DNA of 64,000 nucleotides from Alphaproteobacteria bacterium (lineage in GTDB: Bacteria; Pseudomonadota; Alphaproteobacteria; TMED109). Shown in pieces: positions 9,388 to 18,652 of this stretch; within the stretch, counting starts at the first letter, position 1; each line of letters begins with the position of its first letter. Both the position numbers and the translations under genes were made by a program. The stretch lies in contig JAJDYI010000073.1 of the NCBI GenBank assembly GCA_022825235.1, forward strand, positions 1-64,000. The letters run 5' to 3'. Under the pieces are notes generated by a model. It was not told where the DNA came from. It did no database searches and saw only the letters and a program-made list of their open reading frames with translations.

Positions 9388-10383
9388 TCAGCCCACGATG
9401 TCGAGCGCGGAGAAGAAGTAGGCGATTTCGCGGGCAGCGGATGCCGGGCTGTCCGAACCGTGAACCGCGTTCTGTTCGATCGAGGATCCGAAGTCCTTCC
9501 GCAGCGTCCCGGCGTCCGCGTCCGCGGGATCGGTGGCGCCCATGACCTCCCGGTTGCGGACGATCGCGTCCTCGCCCTCCAGCACCTGCACCACTACGGG
9601 CCCGGACGTCATGAACTCGCAGAGCGACCCGAAGAACGGGCGCTCGCGGTGTTCGGCGTAGAAGCCCTCGGCGGCCCGACGCGTCAGGCGGAGGCGGCGC
9701 TGCGCGACGATCCGCAGGCCCGCCTCTTCCAGCCGGGCCACGATACGGCCGGTTACGTTGGCCCCTGTTGCATCGGGCTTGATGATCGACAGCGTGCGTT
9801 CGACCGGTGCCGGGTCGTGACGGGGCGACGGATCGTCGCTCGGCCCCTCGCCCTGTTCCTGGTCGCCGCCCATAGCACCGTCGTCCGGTGCATCGGGCGC
9901 GGCCAACGGCGTCGCGGGGGCCGTGTCGGCGGGCGGTACGGGCGCCTCCTCCCACCCACCGGACGCGGTCTGGACCGACCACTGCACGCGGTCAGCACCG
10001 GACCGGGCCCGCCCGAAGGCCTCAGCCGCGCGCGCCGCCTCCGGATCCGCTGCGTCATAGAGCATGCAGATCCGCTGGAACGCGTCGGCATCCGACGCAT
10101 CGGCGCCGTCCAGCAACACCAAGAGCTGCGCCCGGTTCGGCACCGCCGTGGTGGTGGTGAGGAACACCGGGAGTTCCTCGGGATGCTCGTCGCCGTCGGC
10201 ACCGTGCGGCAGAAATGCCGTACCGCCCTCCCACAGGCTGGTGTTGAGGGCCTCGATTCGCCCGGCATCGCGGGAGCGGACGACGGCCCGCAGGTCCTGC
10301 CGAAGCGCCGCGTGCAGCAGTTTCGGGACGACCGAGTCAACCGGCTGCGTGCACCCGTAGAGGTGAATCTGCGGTGCGCTCAT
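9388..10383 (-). CDS. Fusion of DNA polymerase III chi subunit (HolC) with nucleoside diphosphate kinase (Ndk)
   Basis: One uninterrupted 331-codon frame carries two proteins that are normally separate. Residues 1-148 match HolC: KLLHAAL near 21, LW(E)GGTAFLPHG around 50-61, VLLDGAD near 89, and [17 protein letters not shown] near 123. Residues 150-193 are a Pro/Ala/Asp-rich linker. Residues 195-326 match Ndk: [41 protein letters not shown] and the catalytic His308 in NAVHGSDS. The ATG overlaps the pepA stop as ATGA. In many alphaproteobacteria pepA-holC-ndk are three genes in this order, so a fused form by loss of the intergenic stop is the simplest reading. An internal in-frame ATG at 9873 (Met171) could also give a free Ndk. 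Expected roles are clamp-loader/SSB contact and NTP balancing. Confidence 0.88.
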   Translation of the reverse strand: MSAPQIHLYGCTQPVDSVVPKLLHAALRQDLRAVVRSRDAGRIEALNTSLWEGGTAFLPHGADGDEHPEELPVFLTTTTAVPNRAQLLVLLDGADASDADAFQRICMLYDAADPEAARAAEAFGRARSGADRVQWSVQTASGGWEEAPVPPADTAPATPLAAPDAPDDGAMGGDQEQGEGPSDDPSPRHDPAPVERTLSIIKPDATGANVTGRIVARLEEAGLRIVAQRRLRLTRRAAEGFYAEHRERPFFGSLCEFMTSGPVVVQVLEGEDAIVRNREVMGATDPADADAGTLRKDFGSSIEQNAVHGSDSPASAAREIAYFFSALDIVG

Positions 10384-11876
10384 TCAAGGTTGTCCGCGAC
10401 GTAGCGGTCGAGCAGGCGCACGCCGAACGCGGTGCCGCCGGGCGGCACCAGGGGCCGTCCACGGGTCCGCCAGGTCACGCCGGCGATATCCAGATGCGCC
10501 CAGGGGATGCCGTCGATGAACCGTTCCAGCAGCTTGGCGCCGGCGATACTCCCGGCGAAGCGGCCGGCGCCCACGTTCTTCATGTCGGCGATGCGCGACT
10601 CGATGTGCCGGTCATAGTCGCTGTCGAGCGGGAAGCGCCAGATCTTCTCGTGCACCGCGTCGCCGGCCGCGCTCAGGCGTTCGGCCAGCTGGTCATCGTT
10701 GCAGAAGAGCCCGGCGCGCTCCTGGCCCAGCGCCACCAGAATGGCGCCCGTCAGCGTGGCGAGATCGATCACCGACTTGGGCTTGAACTTCTGCTGGGCG
10801 AACCAGAGCGCATCGGCGAGCACCAGCCGGCCTTCGGCATCGGTGTTGATCACCTCGATCGTCTGGCCGTTCATGGTGGTCACCACGTCGCCGGGCCGCT
10901 GGGCCGTGCCTGAGGGCATGTTCTCGACCAGCCCGACCACGCCGACGACGTGGGCCTTCGCTTTCCGGCCGGCGATCGCCTTCATGGTCCCGAGCACCAC
11001 GCCGGCGCCGCCCATGTCCCATTTCATGTCTTCCATCGACGCCGACGGCTTGATGGAGATCCCGCCTGTGTCGAACGTGACCCCCTTGCCCACTAGCGCG
11101 AGCTCAGGTCGGGTCGTCCGGCGCCCGCGCCAGCGGAGCGTTACCACCCTGGGTTCATTGGCGCTGCCCTGGGCCACGCCGAGCAGCGCCCCCATGCCCA
11201 ACGCCTTGAGGCGCGCTGGCGCCAGCACGTCGACCTCGACCCCGAGCGGACGCAGGCTGCGGGCCGCCGCGGCCAACTGGACGGGAGTCAGGATGTTGGC
11301 TGGCTCGGAGACCAGGTCGCGCGTGAAGAACACCCCGTCCGCAACCCGGTCGAGCGCCGCGAACCGCTTGGCCGCTGCGTCCGCCGGGGCGGCGGTCACC
11401 TCCACGGTGCTGGTGACGGGCTTTTGCTCGTCCTTGAGCCGCGTGTGATACCGGTCGAACCGGTAGCTCTGGAGACGAATCCCGTAGGCAATCTGGGCGG
11501 CGGCCTCCGTCGCGTCCACCGTTACCCCGTCCGGAAGTTCCGAGAACACCGTCGCGCGCACTACCCGGTGGCGGTCGAGCGCCTGGGCGATCGCGGCCCC
11601 CATCCGGGCCACCGCTTCGGCATCGACCTTCGCAACGTCGTCCAGCCCGACCAGAATGACGCTGTCGGCTGCGATGCCGGCCGGGGCCGGAAACAGCATG
11701 GTCTTGCCGAAGCCGGCCTGGAACCGGTGCGCCTTGGCCCCTTTCAGCAGCGCTCCTTTGAGGCGCCGGTCAAGGTCTCGACCGCTGGCGGAGAGCTTGC
11801 CGCCCTTGCCGACGGCAACGACGACTGCGCCGCTGCGGGGGAGCGACGGCTTGATGAAACTTAAGTCAATGGACAT
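10380..11876 (-). CDS. pepA: Leucyl aminopeptidase (cytosol aminopeptidase)
   Basis: A 498-residue two-domain M17 metallopeptidase that removes N-terminal amino acids from peptides in the cytosol. The catalytic C-terminal half contains [33 protein letters not shown] and the family signature [14 protein letters not shown], which supply the di-metal ligands and the catalytic Lys and Arg. The C-terminus [11 protein letters not shown] is also conserved. The N-terminal macro-like domain is more divergent, as is usual. The start has no overlapping upstream gene; its stop overlaps the HolC-Ndk start, so the pair is translationally coupled. Confidence 0.96.
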   Translation of the reverse strand: MSIDLSFIKPSLPRSGAVVVAVGKGGKLSASGRDLDRRLKGALLKGAKAHRFQAGFGKTMLFPAPAGIAADSVILVGLDDVAKVDAEAVARMGAAIAQALDRHRVVRATVFSELPDGVTVDATEAAAQIAYGIRLQSYRFDRYHTRLKDEQKPVTSTVEVTAAPADAAAKRFAALDRVADGVFFTRDLVSEPANILTPVQLAAAARSLRPLGVEVDVLAPARLKALGMGALLGVAQGSANEPRVVTLRWRGRRTTRPELALVGKGVTFDTGGISIKPSASMEDMKWDMGGAGVVLGTMKAIAGRKAKAHVVGVVGLVENMPSGTAQRPGDVVTTMNGQTIEVINTDAEGRLVLADALWFAQQKFKPKSVIDLATLTGAILVALGQERAGLFCNDDQLAERLSAAGDAVHEKIWRFPLDSDYDRHIESRIADMKNVGAGRFAGSIAGAKLLERFIDGIPWAHLDIAGVTWRTRGRPLVPPGGTAFGVRLLDRYVADNLE

Positions 11877-11924
11877 GGGCGAAGTTCCGATGGTGGGCCG
11901 GCTGGCGGCCGGCGCGTTTCGAAA

Positions 11925-12032
11925 TCAGTAGTTGAGAACCTGTACCAGCACGTAGATCGCGACTGCGGCGAACACGATCGTGCCGATCGTGACCCACACT
12001 AGGCTCCGGTCGTTGGAAGGAGAATTAGCCAT
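11925..12032 (-). CDS. Single-pass membrane miniprotein, 35 residues
   Basis: A short frame upstream of pepA on the same strand. It encodes a polar start (MANSPSNDRS) followed by one continuous hydrophobic helix of about 22 residues and a short LNY end. An AGGGA element lies about 6 bases before the ATG, a good distance for a ribosome-binding site. The larger frame that contains it continues upstream to 12350 with Arg/Pro-rich sequence that does not look like protein. I do not recognise a family. The hydrophobic helix and the binding site are the only support. Confidence 0.5.
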   Translation of the reverse strand: MANSPSNDRSLVWVTIGTIVFAAVAIYVLVQVLNY

Positions 12033-12403
12033 GAGAATTCCCTGTCGTCGGCGTTGCTGCACGATACGGCTCGCCCGCGAAACGGGGCCAGCTGCGCGCA
12101 GGATGGAAGCCGGACCCGGAAGTTTCAAGGCACGCAGCCCGTCCGCGAACCCGGCGCGTCCCGGTTCGGGGCGTTCGCGTTCGTGACGACCGGCGCGGGC
12201 CCGACGAAACACGATCCGGCGGCAGGGCAGGGTAGACCAACCTGCGCCGACCGGCACCGACGCGGAGATTTCGCTACGATGCGCGATGCAATGAGGCGCT
12301 TGGGCCGGATCTGGTTGCCTGCCTGCCCACAGGGCAGAGGTGCGACCCACCTCCGTGTCTTGTACCCGGACGCCCTGGATTTCCCAAAGGCAGGACAGGG
12401 CGC
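12033..12403. other. Intergenic region between the miniprotein and maeB
   Basis: About 370 bases with no convincing gene. Frames open on the minus strand give Arg/Pro-rich low-quality translations. The region should contain the divergent promoters for the pepA side and for maeB, but no clear -35/-10 pair or terminator hairpin with a T run was found. Confidence 0.5.
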
Positions 12404-14716
12404 GTGGCCGGCCAGCTCGGCCTGACGAAGCCCGAATCGCACATGATCGATCAGACGCCGCTGCACAGCTACACCACCGAAGAGGCTCTCGAGTTTCATC
12501 GCCGTGGCAAGCCGGGCAAGCTGGAAATCGCTCCCACCAAGCCGCTGGTCACGGCCCGGGACCTCTCCCTCGCGTACTCGCCAGGTGTCGCCATTCCCTG
12601 TCTGGAGATCGAGCGCGACCCCGCGGCGGCATTTGACCTGACGTCCAAGGGCAACACCGTCGCCGTAATCTCGAACGGCAGCGCCGTGCTGGGTCTCGGC
12701 AATCTCGGTGCCCTGGCCTCCAAACCCGTGATGGAAGGCAAGGCGGTCCTGTTCAAGCGCTTTGCGGACATCGATGCCATCGACATCGAAGTCGATACGG
12801 AAGACGTGGACGAGTTCGTCCAGACGGTCCGCATGGTTGCCCGCAGCTGGGGCGGCATCAACCTCGAGGACATCAAGGCGCCCGAGTGTTTCATTATCGA
12901 GCAGCAGCTGTCGGCCGCACTGGACATTCCGGTCTTTCATGACGATCAGCACGGAACGGCGATCATCGCGGTGGCCGGGCTGCTGAACGCGCTCGATCTG
13001 ACCGGGCGGACGCTTGAGGACACGCGCATCGTGATGAACGGCGCCGGCGCGGCGGGGATCGCCTGCGCCGAACTGCTCCAGGCCATGGGCTGCCAGCCAG
13101 GCAGCATCATCCTGTGTGACCGCACCGGGGTCATCTATCAGGGGCGGGACGGGCTCAACCAGTGGAAGTCGGGCCATGCCGTCCGGACCAGCGCGCGGAC
13201 GCTGGCGGATGCCCTGAAGGGCGCGGACGTGGCGTTCGGGCTGTCGGCCAAGGGGGCGTTCACCGCTGACATGATGCGCTCGATGGCCGCCAAGCCGGTC
13301 GTGTTTGCAATGGCCAACCCGGACCCCGAGATCCGGCCCGAGGACCTGGCCGAGGTGCGCGAGGACGCGATTGTCGCGACCGGTCGATCCGACTACCCGA
13401 ACCAGGTCAACAATGTCCTGGGGTTCCCGTACATTTTCCGGGGCGCCCTGGACGTGCGGGCTTCCACGATCAACATGGAGATGAAGATTGCCGCCACCGA
13501 GGCCCTGGCCGCGCTCGCGCGCGAGGATGTCCCCGACGAGGTGGCGGCTGCCTATGCCGACCGGGCGCTCCGCTACGGCCCCGAACACATCATTCCCAAG
13601 CCGTTCGATCCGCGCCTGATCACGCAGATTCCGCCGGCGGTCGCCGAGGCCGCGATCGCCTCGGGCGTGGCCAAGCGACCGATCCGCGAATCCGACGAGT
13701 ACCGGCGCACGCTGGCGACGCGACTGGACCGAACCGCCTCGTTCATGCAGGTGCTGGGCGACCGCGTGCGGGCCACCCCGCGCCGCATGGTGTTTGCCGA
13801 AGGGGACGAGAGCCGGATGATCCGCGCGGCGGCGCGCTGGCGAGACGAGGGGTACGGCACGCCGGTCCTCGTCGGCAACGAAGAACGCGTGCTGGCCAGC
13901 ATGGACCGGCTGGGCATTCGCTCGGCTACGGGGCTTGAGATCCTCAACGCCGCCGTCAGCCAGCGGACCGATGACTACACGGATTTCCTTTACGGGCGCC
14001 TTGCCCGCCGGGGGTACTTGCGGCGTGATTGCCAGCGCTTGGTCAACCGCAACCGCAATGTGTTTTCGGCCTGCGCAGTCGCGCTCGGCGATGCGGATGC
14101 GCTGGTCACCGGCACGACCCGGAATCACTATTCGGCGCTCGCCGACATCCGTCGCGTCATCGACCCCCCGGCCAACGGCGAGCTCTTCGGCCTCTCGATC
14201 GCGGTCACCGGGGGGCGGACTCTGTTCATCGCCGACAGCACGATCCACGAGACCCCGTCGCCGTCGCAGCTTGCCGATATCGCGGTCGGCGCGGCGTCGG
14301 CGGCGCGCCGCTTCGGCCATGAACCGAAGGTAGCCTTGCTGTCATTCGCGAATTTCGGCCAGCCGATGAGCGCGGAAACCGGCCGGGTGCGCCGGGCCGT
14401 TGAAATCCTCGACGAGCGAGAAGCCGATTTCGCCTACGACGGCGAGATGGCCCCGGACATCGCGCTGCGGACCGACCTGCAAGAGCATTATCCGATCTGC
14501 CGGCTGAATGGGCCGGCCAACGTGCTGGTGATGCCGGGTCTGCACGCTGCCAGCATCGCCGTCCACCTCCTGTGCGAGACGGGCGGATGCCAGATTCTGG
14601 GCCCCATGCTGACGGGCCTCACGCACTCGGCGCAGATCACCCGGATGGGCGCGCGCGTATCGGAAATCGTGACGGCCGCCATTCTCGCGGCGCAAGGGGT
14701 GGAAGGCGGGGACTAA
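12404..14716 (+). CDS. maeB: NADP-dependent malic enzyme with C-terminal phosphotransacetylase-like domain
   Basis: This 770-residue hybrid protein oxidatively decarboxylates malate to pyruvate, making NADPH. Residues about 15-440 are the malic enzyme: LSLAYSPGVAIPCLEI, TSKGNTVAVISNGSAVLGLGN, the FHDDQHGTAIIAVAGL metal-site segment and the NAD(P) motif MNGAGAAGIACAELL. Residues about 450-770 match phosphate acetyltransferase-type domains (RRMVFAEGDESRMIRAA, VLVMPGLHAASIAVHLL), which in malic enzymes of this class are thought to act in regulation by acetyl-CoA rather than catalysis. The GTG start at 12404 has only a weak binding site; the ATG at 12443 is equally possible. Confidence 0.94.
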   Translation: MAGQLGLTKPESHMIDQTPLHSYTTEEALEFHRRGKPGKLEIAPTKPLVTARDLSLAYSPGVAIPCLEIERDPAAAFDLTSKGNTVAVISNGSAVLGLGNLGALASKPVMEGKAVLFKRFADIDAIDIEVDTEDVDEFVQTVRMVARSWGGINLEDIKAPECFIIEQQLSAALDIPVFHDDQHGTAIIAVAGLLNALDLTGRTLEDTRIVMNGAGAAGIACAELLQAMGCQPGSIILCDRTGVIYQGRDGLNQWKSGHAVRTSARTLADALKGADVAFGLSAKGAFTADMMRSMAAKPVVFAMANPDPEIRPEDLAEVREDAIVATGRSDYPNQVNNVLGFPYIFRGALDVRASTINMEMKIAATEALAALAREDVPDEVAAAYADRALRYGPEHIIPKPFDPRLITQIPPAVAEAAIASGVAKRPIRESDEYRRTLATRLDRTASFMQVLGDRVRATPRRMVFAEGDESRMIRAAARWRDEGYGTPVLVGNEERVLASMDRLGIRSATGLEILNAAVSQRTDDYTDFLYGRLARRGYLRRDCQRLVNRNRNVFSACAVALGDADALVTGTTRNHYSALADIRRVIDPPANGELFGLSIAVTGGRTLFIADSTIHETPSPSQLADIAVGAASAARRFGHEPKVALLSFANFGQPMSAETGRVRRAVEILDEREADFAYDGEMAPDIALRTDLQEHYPICRLNGPANVLVMPGLHAASIAVHLLCETGGCQILGPMLTGLTHSAQITRMGARVSEIVTAAILAAQGVEGGD

Positions 14717-14734
14717 GTCGGGAGGCCCACCTCT

Positions 14735-16087
14735 GTGCCGATGGCCGAACTGTTCCGTGCGGTGCTGCGCACCGCCGCCCCGGCGACCGCCGTGTTGCTG
14801 GCCGTGTCGGCGGCCGGGCAGCTGGACTGGCAGGTTGCTGCCGGAATCTGGGCGGCCATGCTCCTGCTCGGCGCCGGCGCCGCCTTCGTGCAGGTCCGCG
14901 ATACGGCCCGGCTGGTCAGGTGGATCCGGGCGATGCGCGACGGCGAGTCCGGAGCGCATGCCGATGTCCAGGCCTGCGGCCTGCGGGAACTTTCCCGGCA
15001 TCTCGCCCAACTGGAGTCCGAAGTGGGCCGGGTCCGTGCCGGGACCGCCGAGCGCGATCGGTTCATCCACGCGCTCCTGGAAACGTTGCCCATGCCGGTG
15101 CTGGCGCTGGCTCCCGATGGTCGCGTCACCCACGCCAATGCCGCCGCGACCAAACTGTTCGAGAAATCCCCGTCCGGCCATGCACTGGCGGAACTCACTC
15201 GGGTGCCGGCTTGCCTGCAGGCATTCGATGCGGCCGGGGACAGCGGCGCGGCCCAGACCATCCAGTGCCGACTTCCGGCTGAGGACGGGACCCTGCACCA
15301 GGTGTCGGTGCATCCGTTCGATCGGGATGCCGGGGCGCCGCCAAGGCGCGTGATGATCTGCCAGGGGCTCGCCGACAGCACGCCGCGCGAGACAGCCAGG
15401 ACCACGTTCCTGGCCAACGCCAGCCACGAATTCCGCACCCCGCTGACGGCGATTCTCGGCATGGTGGAGACGCTGCAGGGACCCGGGCGCGATGACCCCG
15501 AGGTGCAGGAGCTCTACCTGGACCGGCTCGGCAAGCAGGCGAGCCGGATGGTGACGCTGGTGGACGACATGATCCATCTGTCGGCGGTGGAGATGAGCGA
15601 GGCCTTGCCGCCCGAAGGCCGGGTGGACCTGGTGCCGCTGGCCCGCGAGGTCTCGGAGGATCTGGCGTGGCAGGCGGCGGCGCGGTCGATGCACGTCAAT
15701 GTCGAGGTGCCGGGTGATCCCGTGACGGTCACCGGGGACGCCGAACAACTCCGCCAGCTACTGACCAACCTGCTCAGCAACGCGATTAAGCATGGCAACG
15801 AAGACGGGCGCATCGGCGTCGAGGTGGGCGCCAACCCGCCCCGAATCACCGTGACCGACGACGGAGAAGGCATTTCGCCGGGAGAAACGGACCGCGTGTT
15901 CGAGCGCTTCTACCGGTCGGCACAGGCCCGCAACCGGCGGATTCCCGGCCATGGTCTGGGGCTCGCGATCGTGAAGCACGTCGCCCGTCGACACGGCGCT
16001 GCCCTGGACGTGCGCAGCGAGCCCGGCGTCGGTTGCGCCATCAGCGTGACGTTCGAGGGCCCGGCAACGGCGCCGCAACCGACGTGA
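14735..16087 (+). CDS. phoR: Phosphate-regulon sensor histidine kinase
   Basis: A 450-residue membrane histidine kinase. Two hydrophobic segments span residues 11-53, then a PAS domain (about 108-215; LPMPVLALAPDGRVTHANAAA), the dimerisation/phosphoacceptor helix with His231 in NASHEFRTPLTAIL, and an ATPase domain with LLSNAIKHG, DDGEGISPG and GHGLGLAIVKH boxes. It heads phoR-pstSCAB-phoU-phoB, a standard alphaproteobacterial order, so its partner is the PhoB encoded at 21.4 kb. A GGAGG lies 9 bases before the GTG at 14735; the ATG at 14741 is 6 bases further. It has no large periplasmic domain, consistent with sensing through the Pst transporter and PhoU. Confidence 0.94.
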   Translation: MPMAELFRAVLRTAAPATAVLLAVSAAGQLDWQVAAGIWAAMLLLGAGAAFVQVRDTARLVRWIRAMRDGESGAHADVQACGLRELSRHLAQLESEVGRVRAGTAERDRFIHALLETLPMPVLALAPDGRVTHANAAATKLFEKSPSGHALAELTRVPACLQAFDAAGDSGAAQTIQCRLPAEDGTLHQVSVHPFDRDAGAPPRRVMICQGLADSTPRETARTTFLANASHEFRTPLTAILGMVETLQGPGRDDPEVQELYLDRLGKQASRMVTLVDDMIHLSAVEMSEALPPEGRVDLVPLAREVSEDLAWQAAARSMHVNVEVPGDPVTVTGDAEQLRQLLTNLLSNAIKHGNEDGRIGVEVGANPPRITVTDDGEGISPGETDRVFERFYRSAQARNRRIPGHGLGLAIVKHVARRHGAALDVRSEPGVGCAISVTFEGPATAPQPT

Positions 16088-16105
16088 CTGTCACATAATT
16101 TTCGT
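16088..16105 (+). promoter_or_regulatory. Candidate Pho box upstream of pstS
   Basis: The element directly after the phoR stop reads CTGTCAC, a 4-base spacer ATAA, then TTTTCGT. PhoB sites consist of two 7-base CTGTCAT-like repeats spaced by 4 bases. The first half matches 6 of 7 positions, the second only 4 of 7. It lies in the only AT-rich patch between phoR and pstS, about 95 bases before the pstS start, as expected for a PhoB-activated promoter. Confidence 0.55.
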
Positions 16106-16197
16106 ATTCCATACACAATTGGATACGACTGGGTCCCGTACCAATGACGGCAACGGGCCGCATCGGCCCCTTACCGTCTTCGGGAGCATTCCGCACC

Positions 16198-17247
16198 ATG
16201 CACAATCGTCTCGTCGCTGCGGTCTTCGTCGCCTGTGCCGCAGTTGCCGCGGCCGGTGCCGCACAGGCACGTGACCAGATCAACATCGTTGGGTCCTCGA
16301 CCGTGTACCCCTTCGCGACCGTGGTCGCGGAGACCTTCGGCCGGGGTTCCGACTTCAAGACCCCCAAGATTGAAGCCACCGGGTCCGGCGGAGGCCTGAA
16401 GCTCTTCTGCGCCGGCCTCGGAACCGATCATCCGGACATCACCAACGCTTCTCGCCGTATGAAGAGCAGCGAGCTCGAGAAGTGCCGCGAGAACGGCGTC
16501 ATGGACGTCGTCGAGATCAAGATCGGCTACGACGGCATCGTCATCGCCAACGCCAAGGCCGCTCCCGAGGTACAGTTCACGCTGCGCCACCTGTTCCTCG
16601 CCCTGGCCAAGCAGGTGCCCGAAGGAAATCAGGAAGGTGGACAGCTGGTCGACAACCCGAACCAGGCGTGGTCAGACGTCGACCCCTCCCTGCCCGACGT
16701 TGCCATCGAAGTGCTCGGCCCCCCGCCGACCTCCGGCACGCGGGACGCCTTCAACGAGCTTGCGATCGAGGGCGGCTGCAAGACGTTCCCGGGGCTGAAA
16801 ACCATCAAGAAGGAAGACAAGAATCGCTACAAGGCAATCTGCCGCGGCATTCGCGAAGACGGGGCCTACATCGAAGCCGGTGAGAACGACAACCTGATCG
16901 TTCAGAAGCTGGCAGAGAATCCCAACGCCTTCGGCGTCTTCGGGTTCTCGTTCCTCGACCAGAACCGCGACGCCGTGAAGGGTGCATCGATCGACGGGGT
17001 GGCGCCGGAGTTCGAGAACATCGCAACCCGCGCCTACCCGGTGTCCCGCCCCCTTTACTTCTACGTGAAGAAAGCGCACGTGGACGTGATCCCCGGGATC
17101 CGCGAATACATCGCCGCGTTTACCAGCGACGACGCGTGGGGGGACGAGGGCTATCTGACCGACCGGGGTTTAATCCCCCTGCCGACCGACGAGCGGGCGC
17201 AGTTTGGCGACAATGCCGTTAATCTCATCCCGCTAGAGAGCCTCTAG
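16198..17247 (+). CDS. pstS: Phosphate ABC transporter, periplasmic phosphate-binding protein
   Basis: About 349 residues. A signal peptide (hydrophobic LVAAVFVACAAVAAAGAA, cleaved after AQA) precedes the mature start RDQINIVGSSTVYPF. The phosphate-binding loops typical of PstS are visible as GSSTVYPF, TGSGGG and the later PTSGTRDAF. This is the longer PstS type found with extended PstC and PstA proteins in alphaproteobacteria. The ATG at 16198 is chosen because it places the signal peptide at the terminus; the upstream ATG at 16144 would add 18 unlikely residues. It is probably the most strongly expressed gene of the cluster under phosphate starvation. Confidence 0.94.
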   Translation: MHNRLVAAVFVACAAVAAAGAAQARDQINIVGSSTVYPFATVVAETFGRGSDFKTPKIEATGSGGGLKLFCAGLGTDHPDITNASRRMKSSELEKCRENGVMDVVEIKIGYDGIVIANAKAAPEVQFTLRHLFLALAKQVPEGNQEGGQLVDNPNQAWSDVDPSLPDVAIEVLGPPPTSGTRDAFNELAIEGGCKTFPGLKTIKKEDKNRYKAICRGIREDGAYIEAGENDNLIVQKLAENPNAFGVFGFSFLDQNRDAVKGASIDGVAPEFENIATRAYPVSRPLYFYVKKAHVDVIPGIREYIAAFTSDDAWGDEGYLTDRGLIPLPTDERAQFGDNAVNLIPLESL

Positions 17248-17262
17248 CCGCCATTTACTGAG

Positions 17263-17292
17263 GGGGACGGTCGAAGCCTTCGCGCCGTCCCC
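17263..17292 (+). terminator. Stable hairpin between pstS and pstC, possible partial terminator or mRNA stabiliser
   Basis: GGGGACGG at 17263-17270 pairs perfectly with CCGTCCCC at 17285-17292, and an inner CGAAG/CTTCG pair closes the loop. No T run follows, so full termination is unlikely. Hairpins in this position commonly reduce read-through into permease genes or protect the 3' end of the binding-protein mRNA. The pstC start follows 10 bases later. Confidence 0.6.
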
Positions 17293-17302
17293 TATTCGTC
17301 CC

Positions 17303-18652
17303 ATGCTGACGTACCTGCCCCTCCTGATTATCGTCCTGTTCGGTGTCGGCGCGTTCTATGCCTCGCGCGCGCGAATTGGCGCGGCGCCGGAGCAGCCGTT
17401 ACCGGGTCTGCCGGGGCACTACGGCTGGTACGGGACGCTCTGGACCGTGGTGCCGGCTACCCTCGTCTATGCGGCGTGGGCCGTCATCGACGGACAGATC
17501 ATCCGCAACATCGTCCTCTCCGATCACCCGGGCCTGTCGGGTGCGGAAGCCACGCTCCTGTTCGTTTCGATCGAGAATGCCGCTGCCGGCGTGATGACCG
17601 AGGACGTCCCCATGGCGTCGGTGGAACTGCTCCTCAAGCTCGAGAATCTCAGCACGACAGCCCGCTTCGCCGTGGTGACAGCGGTGTCCGTACTTGGCTT
17701 TTTCTGGGCCTGGCAGCGGATCCGGCCGGAACTGACGGCGCGTGACCGGGTCGAGACGGCCCTGCTCGTCGCCCTGTTCATCGCGTCCATCATCGCGATC
17801 CTGACGACCGTGGGGATCGTGCTGTCCCTGGTGGTCGAGACGTTCCGGTTCTTCCAGCTGGTCTCCCCGTTCGAGTTTTTCTTCGGCCTCGAATGGTCCC
17901 CGCAGATCGCGTTACGCGAGGATCAGGTGGCGGCATCCGGCGCATTCGGAGCCGTGCCGGTGTTTGCCGGCACCCTGCTGATCACGGTCATCGCCATGCT
18001 GGTGGCTGGCCCGATCGGCCTGATGTCGGCCATCTACCTCGCGGAATACGCCCATCCCCGGGTCCGCGCCGTGATCAAGCCGCTGCTCGAAATCCTCGCC
18101 GGGATCCCGACGGTCGTCTACGGGTTCTTCGCGGCTCTCGTGCTGGCGCCGAGCATGCGCAACCTGGGCGTGGACCTGGGGCTAACCATTTCCTCGGAGA
18201 GCGCGCTGGCCGCAGGACTGATCATGGGCATCATGATCATTCCGTTCGTGTCGTCCCTTTCCGACGACATCATGACGTCGGTCCCGATGTCCCTCCGGGA
18301 GGGCTCCTACGGCCTCGGTGCCACGGCCTCGGAGACGATCAAGCGCGTGGTGCTGCCGGCAGCCACGCCGGGCATCGTCGGCGGGTTCATGCTCGCGATT
18401 TCGCGCGCGATCGGGGAAACGATGATTGTCGTCATGGCGGCGGGCCTGGCCGCCAACCTGACGGCCAATCCGTTCGAGGCGGTGACGACGGTGACGGTGC
18501 AGATCGCCACGCTGCTGGTCGGCGACCATGAGTTTGATTCCGAGAAGACCATGGCGGCGTTCGCCCTGGGGCTCACGCTGTTCTTCGTGACCCTGGCCCT
18601 CAACGTGGTGGCCCTTCGGGTCGTCCAGAAGTACAGCGAGCGCTATGACTAG
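17303..18652 (+). CDS. pstC: Phosphate ABC transporter permease PstC
   Basis: A 449-residue inner-membrane permease. The N-terminal third has extra hydrophobic segments (LPLLIIVLFGVGAFYA; TLWTVVPATLVYAAWAVI; AVVTAVSVLGFFWAWQRI) beyond the classical PstC core. The core permease domain runs from about residue 220 with GPIGLMSAIYLAEYA, the EILAGIPTVVYGFFAAL coupling region and the EAA-like loop SLREGSYGLGATASETIKRVVLPAATPGI. It forms the channel with PstA. Its end overlaps pstA by 8 bases. Confidence 0.94.
   Translation: MLTYLPLLIIVLFGVGAFYASRARIGAAPEQPLPGLPGHYGWYGTLWTVVPATLVYAAWAVIDGQIIRNIVLSDHPGLSGAEATLLFVSIENAAAGVMTEDVPMASVELLLKLENLSTTARFAVVTAVSVLGFFWAWQRIRPELTARDRVETALLVALFIASIIAILTTVGIVLSLVVETFRFFQLVSPFEFFFGLEWSPQIALREDQVAASGAFGAVPVFAGTLLITVIAMLVAGPIGLMSAIYLAEYAHPRVRAVIKPLLEILAGIPTVVYGFFAALVLAPSMRNLGVDLGLTISSESALAAGLIMGIMIIPFVSSLSDDIMTSVPMSLREGSYGLGATASETIKRVVLPAATPGIVGGFMLAISRAIGETMIVVMAAGLAANLTANPFEAVTTVTVQIATLLVGDHEFDSEKTMAAFALGLTLFFVTLALNVVALRVVQKYSERYD

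Noticed and set aside
12125-14320. 731-codon minus-strand open frame
   Set aside because: Entirely antisense to maeB, which has unambiguous malic enzyme motifs; the translation is low complexity.
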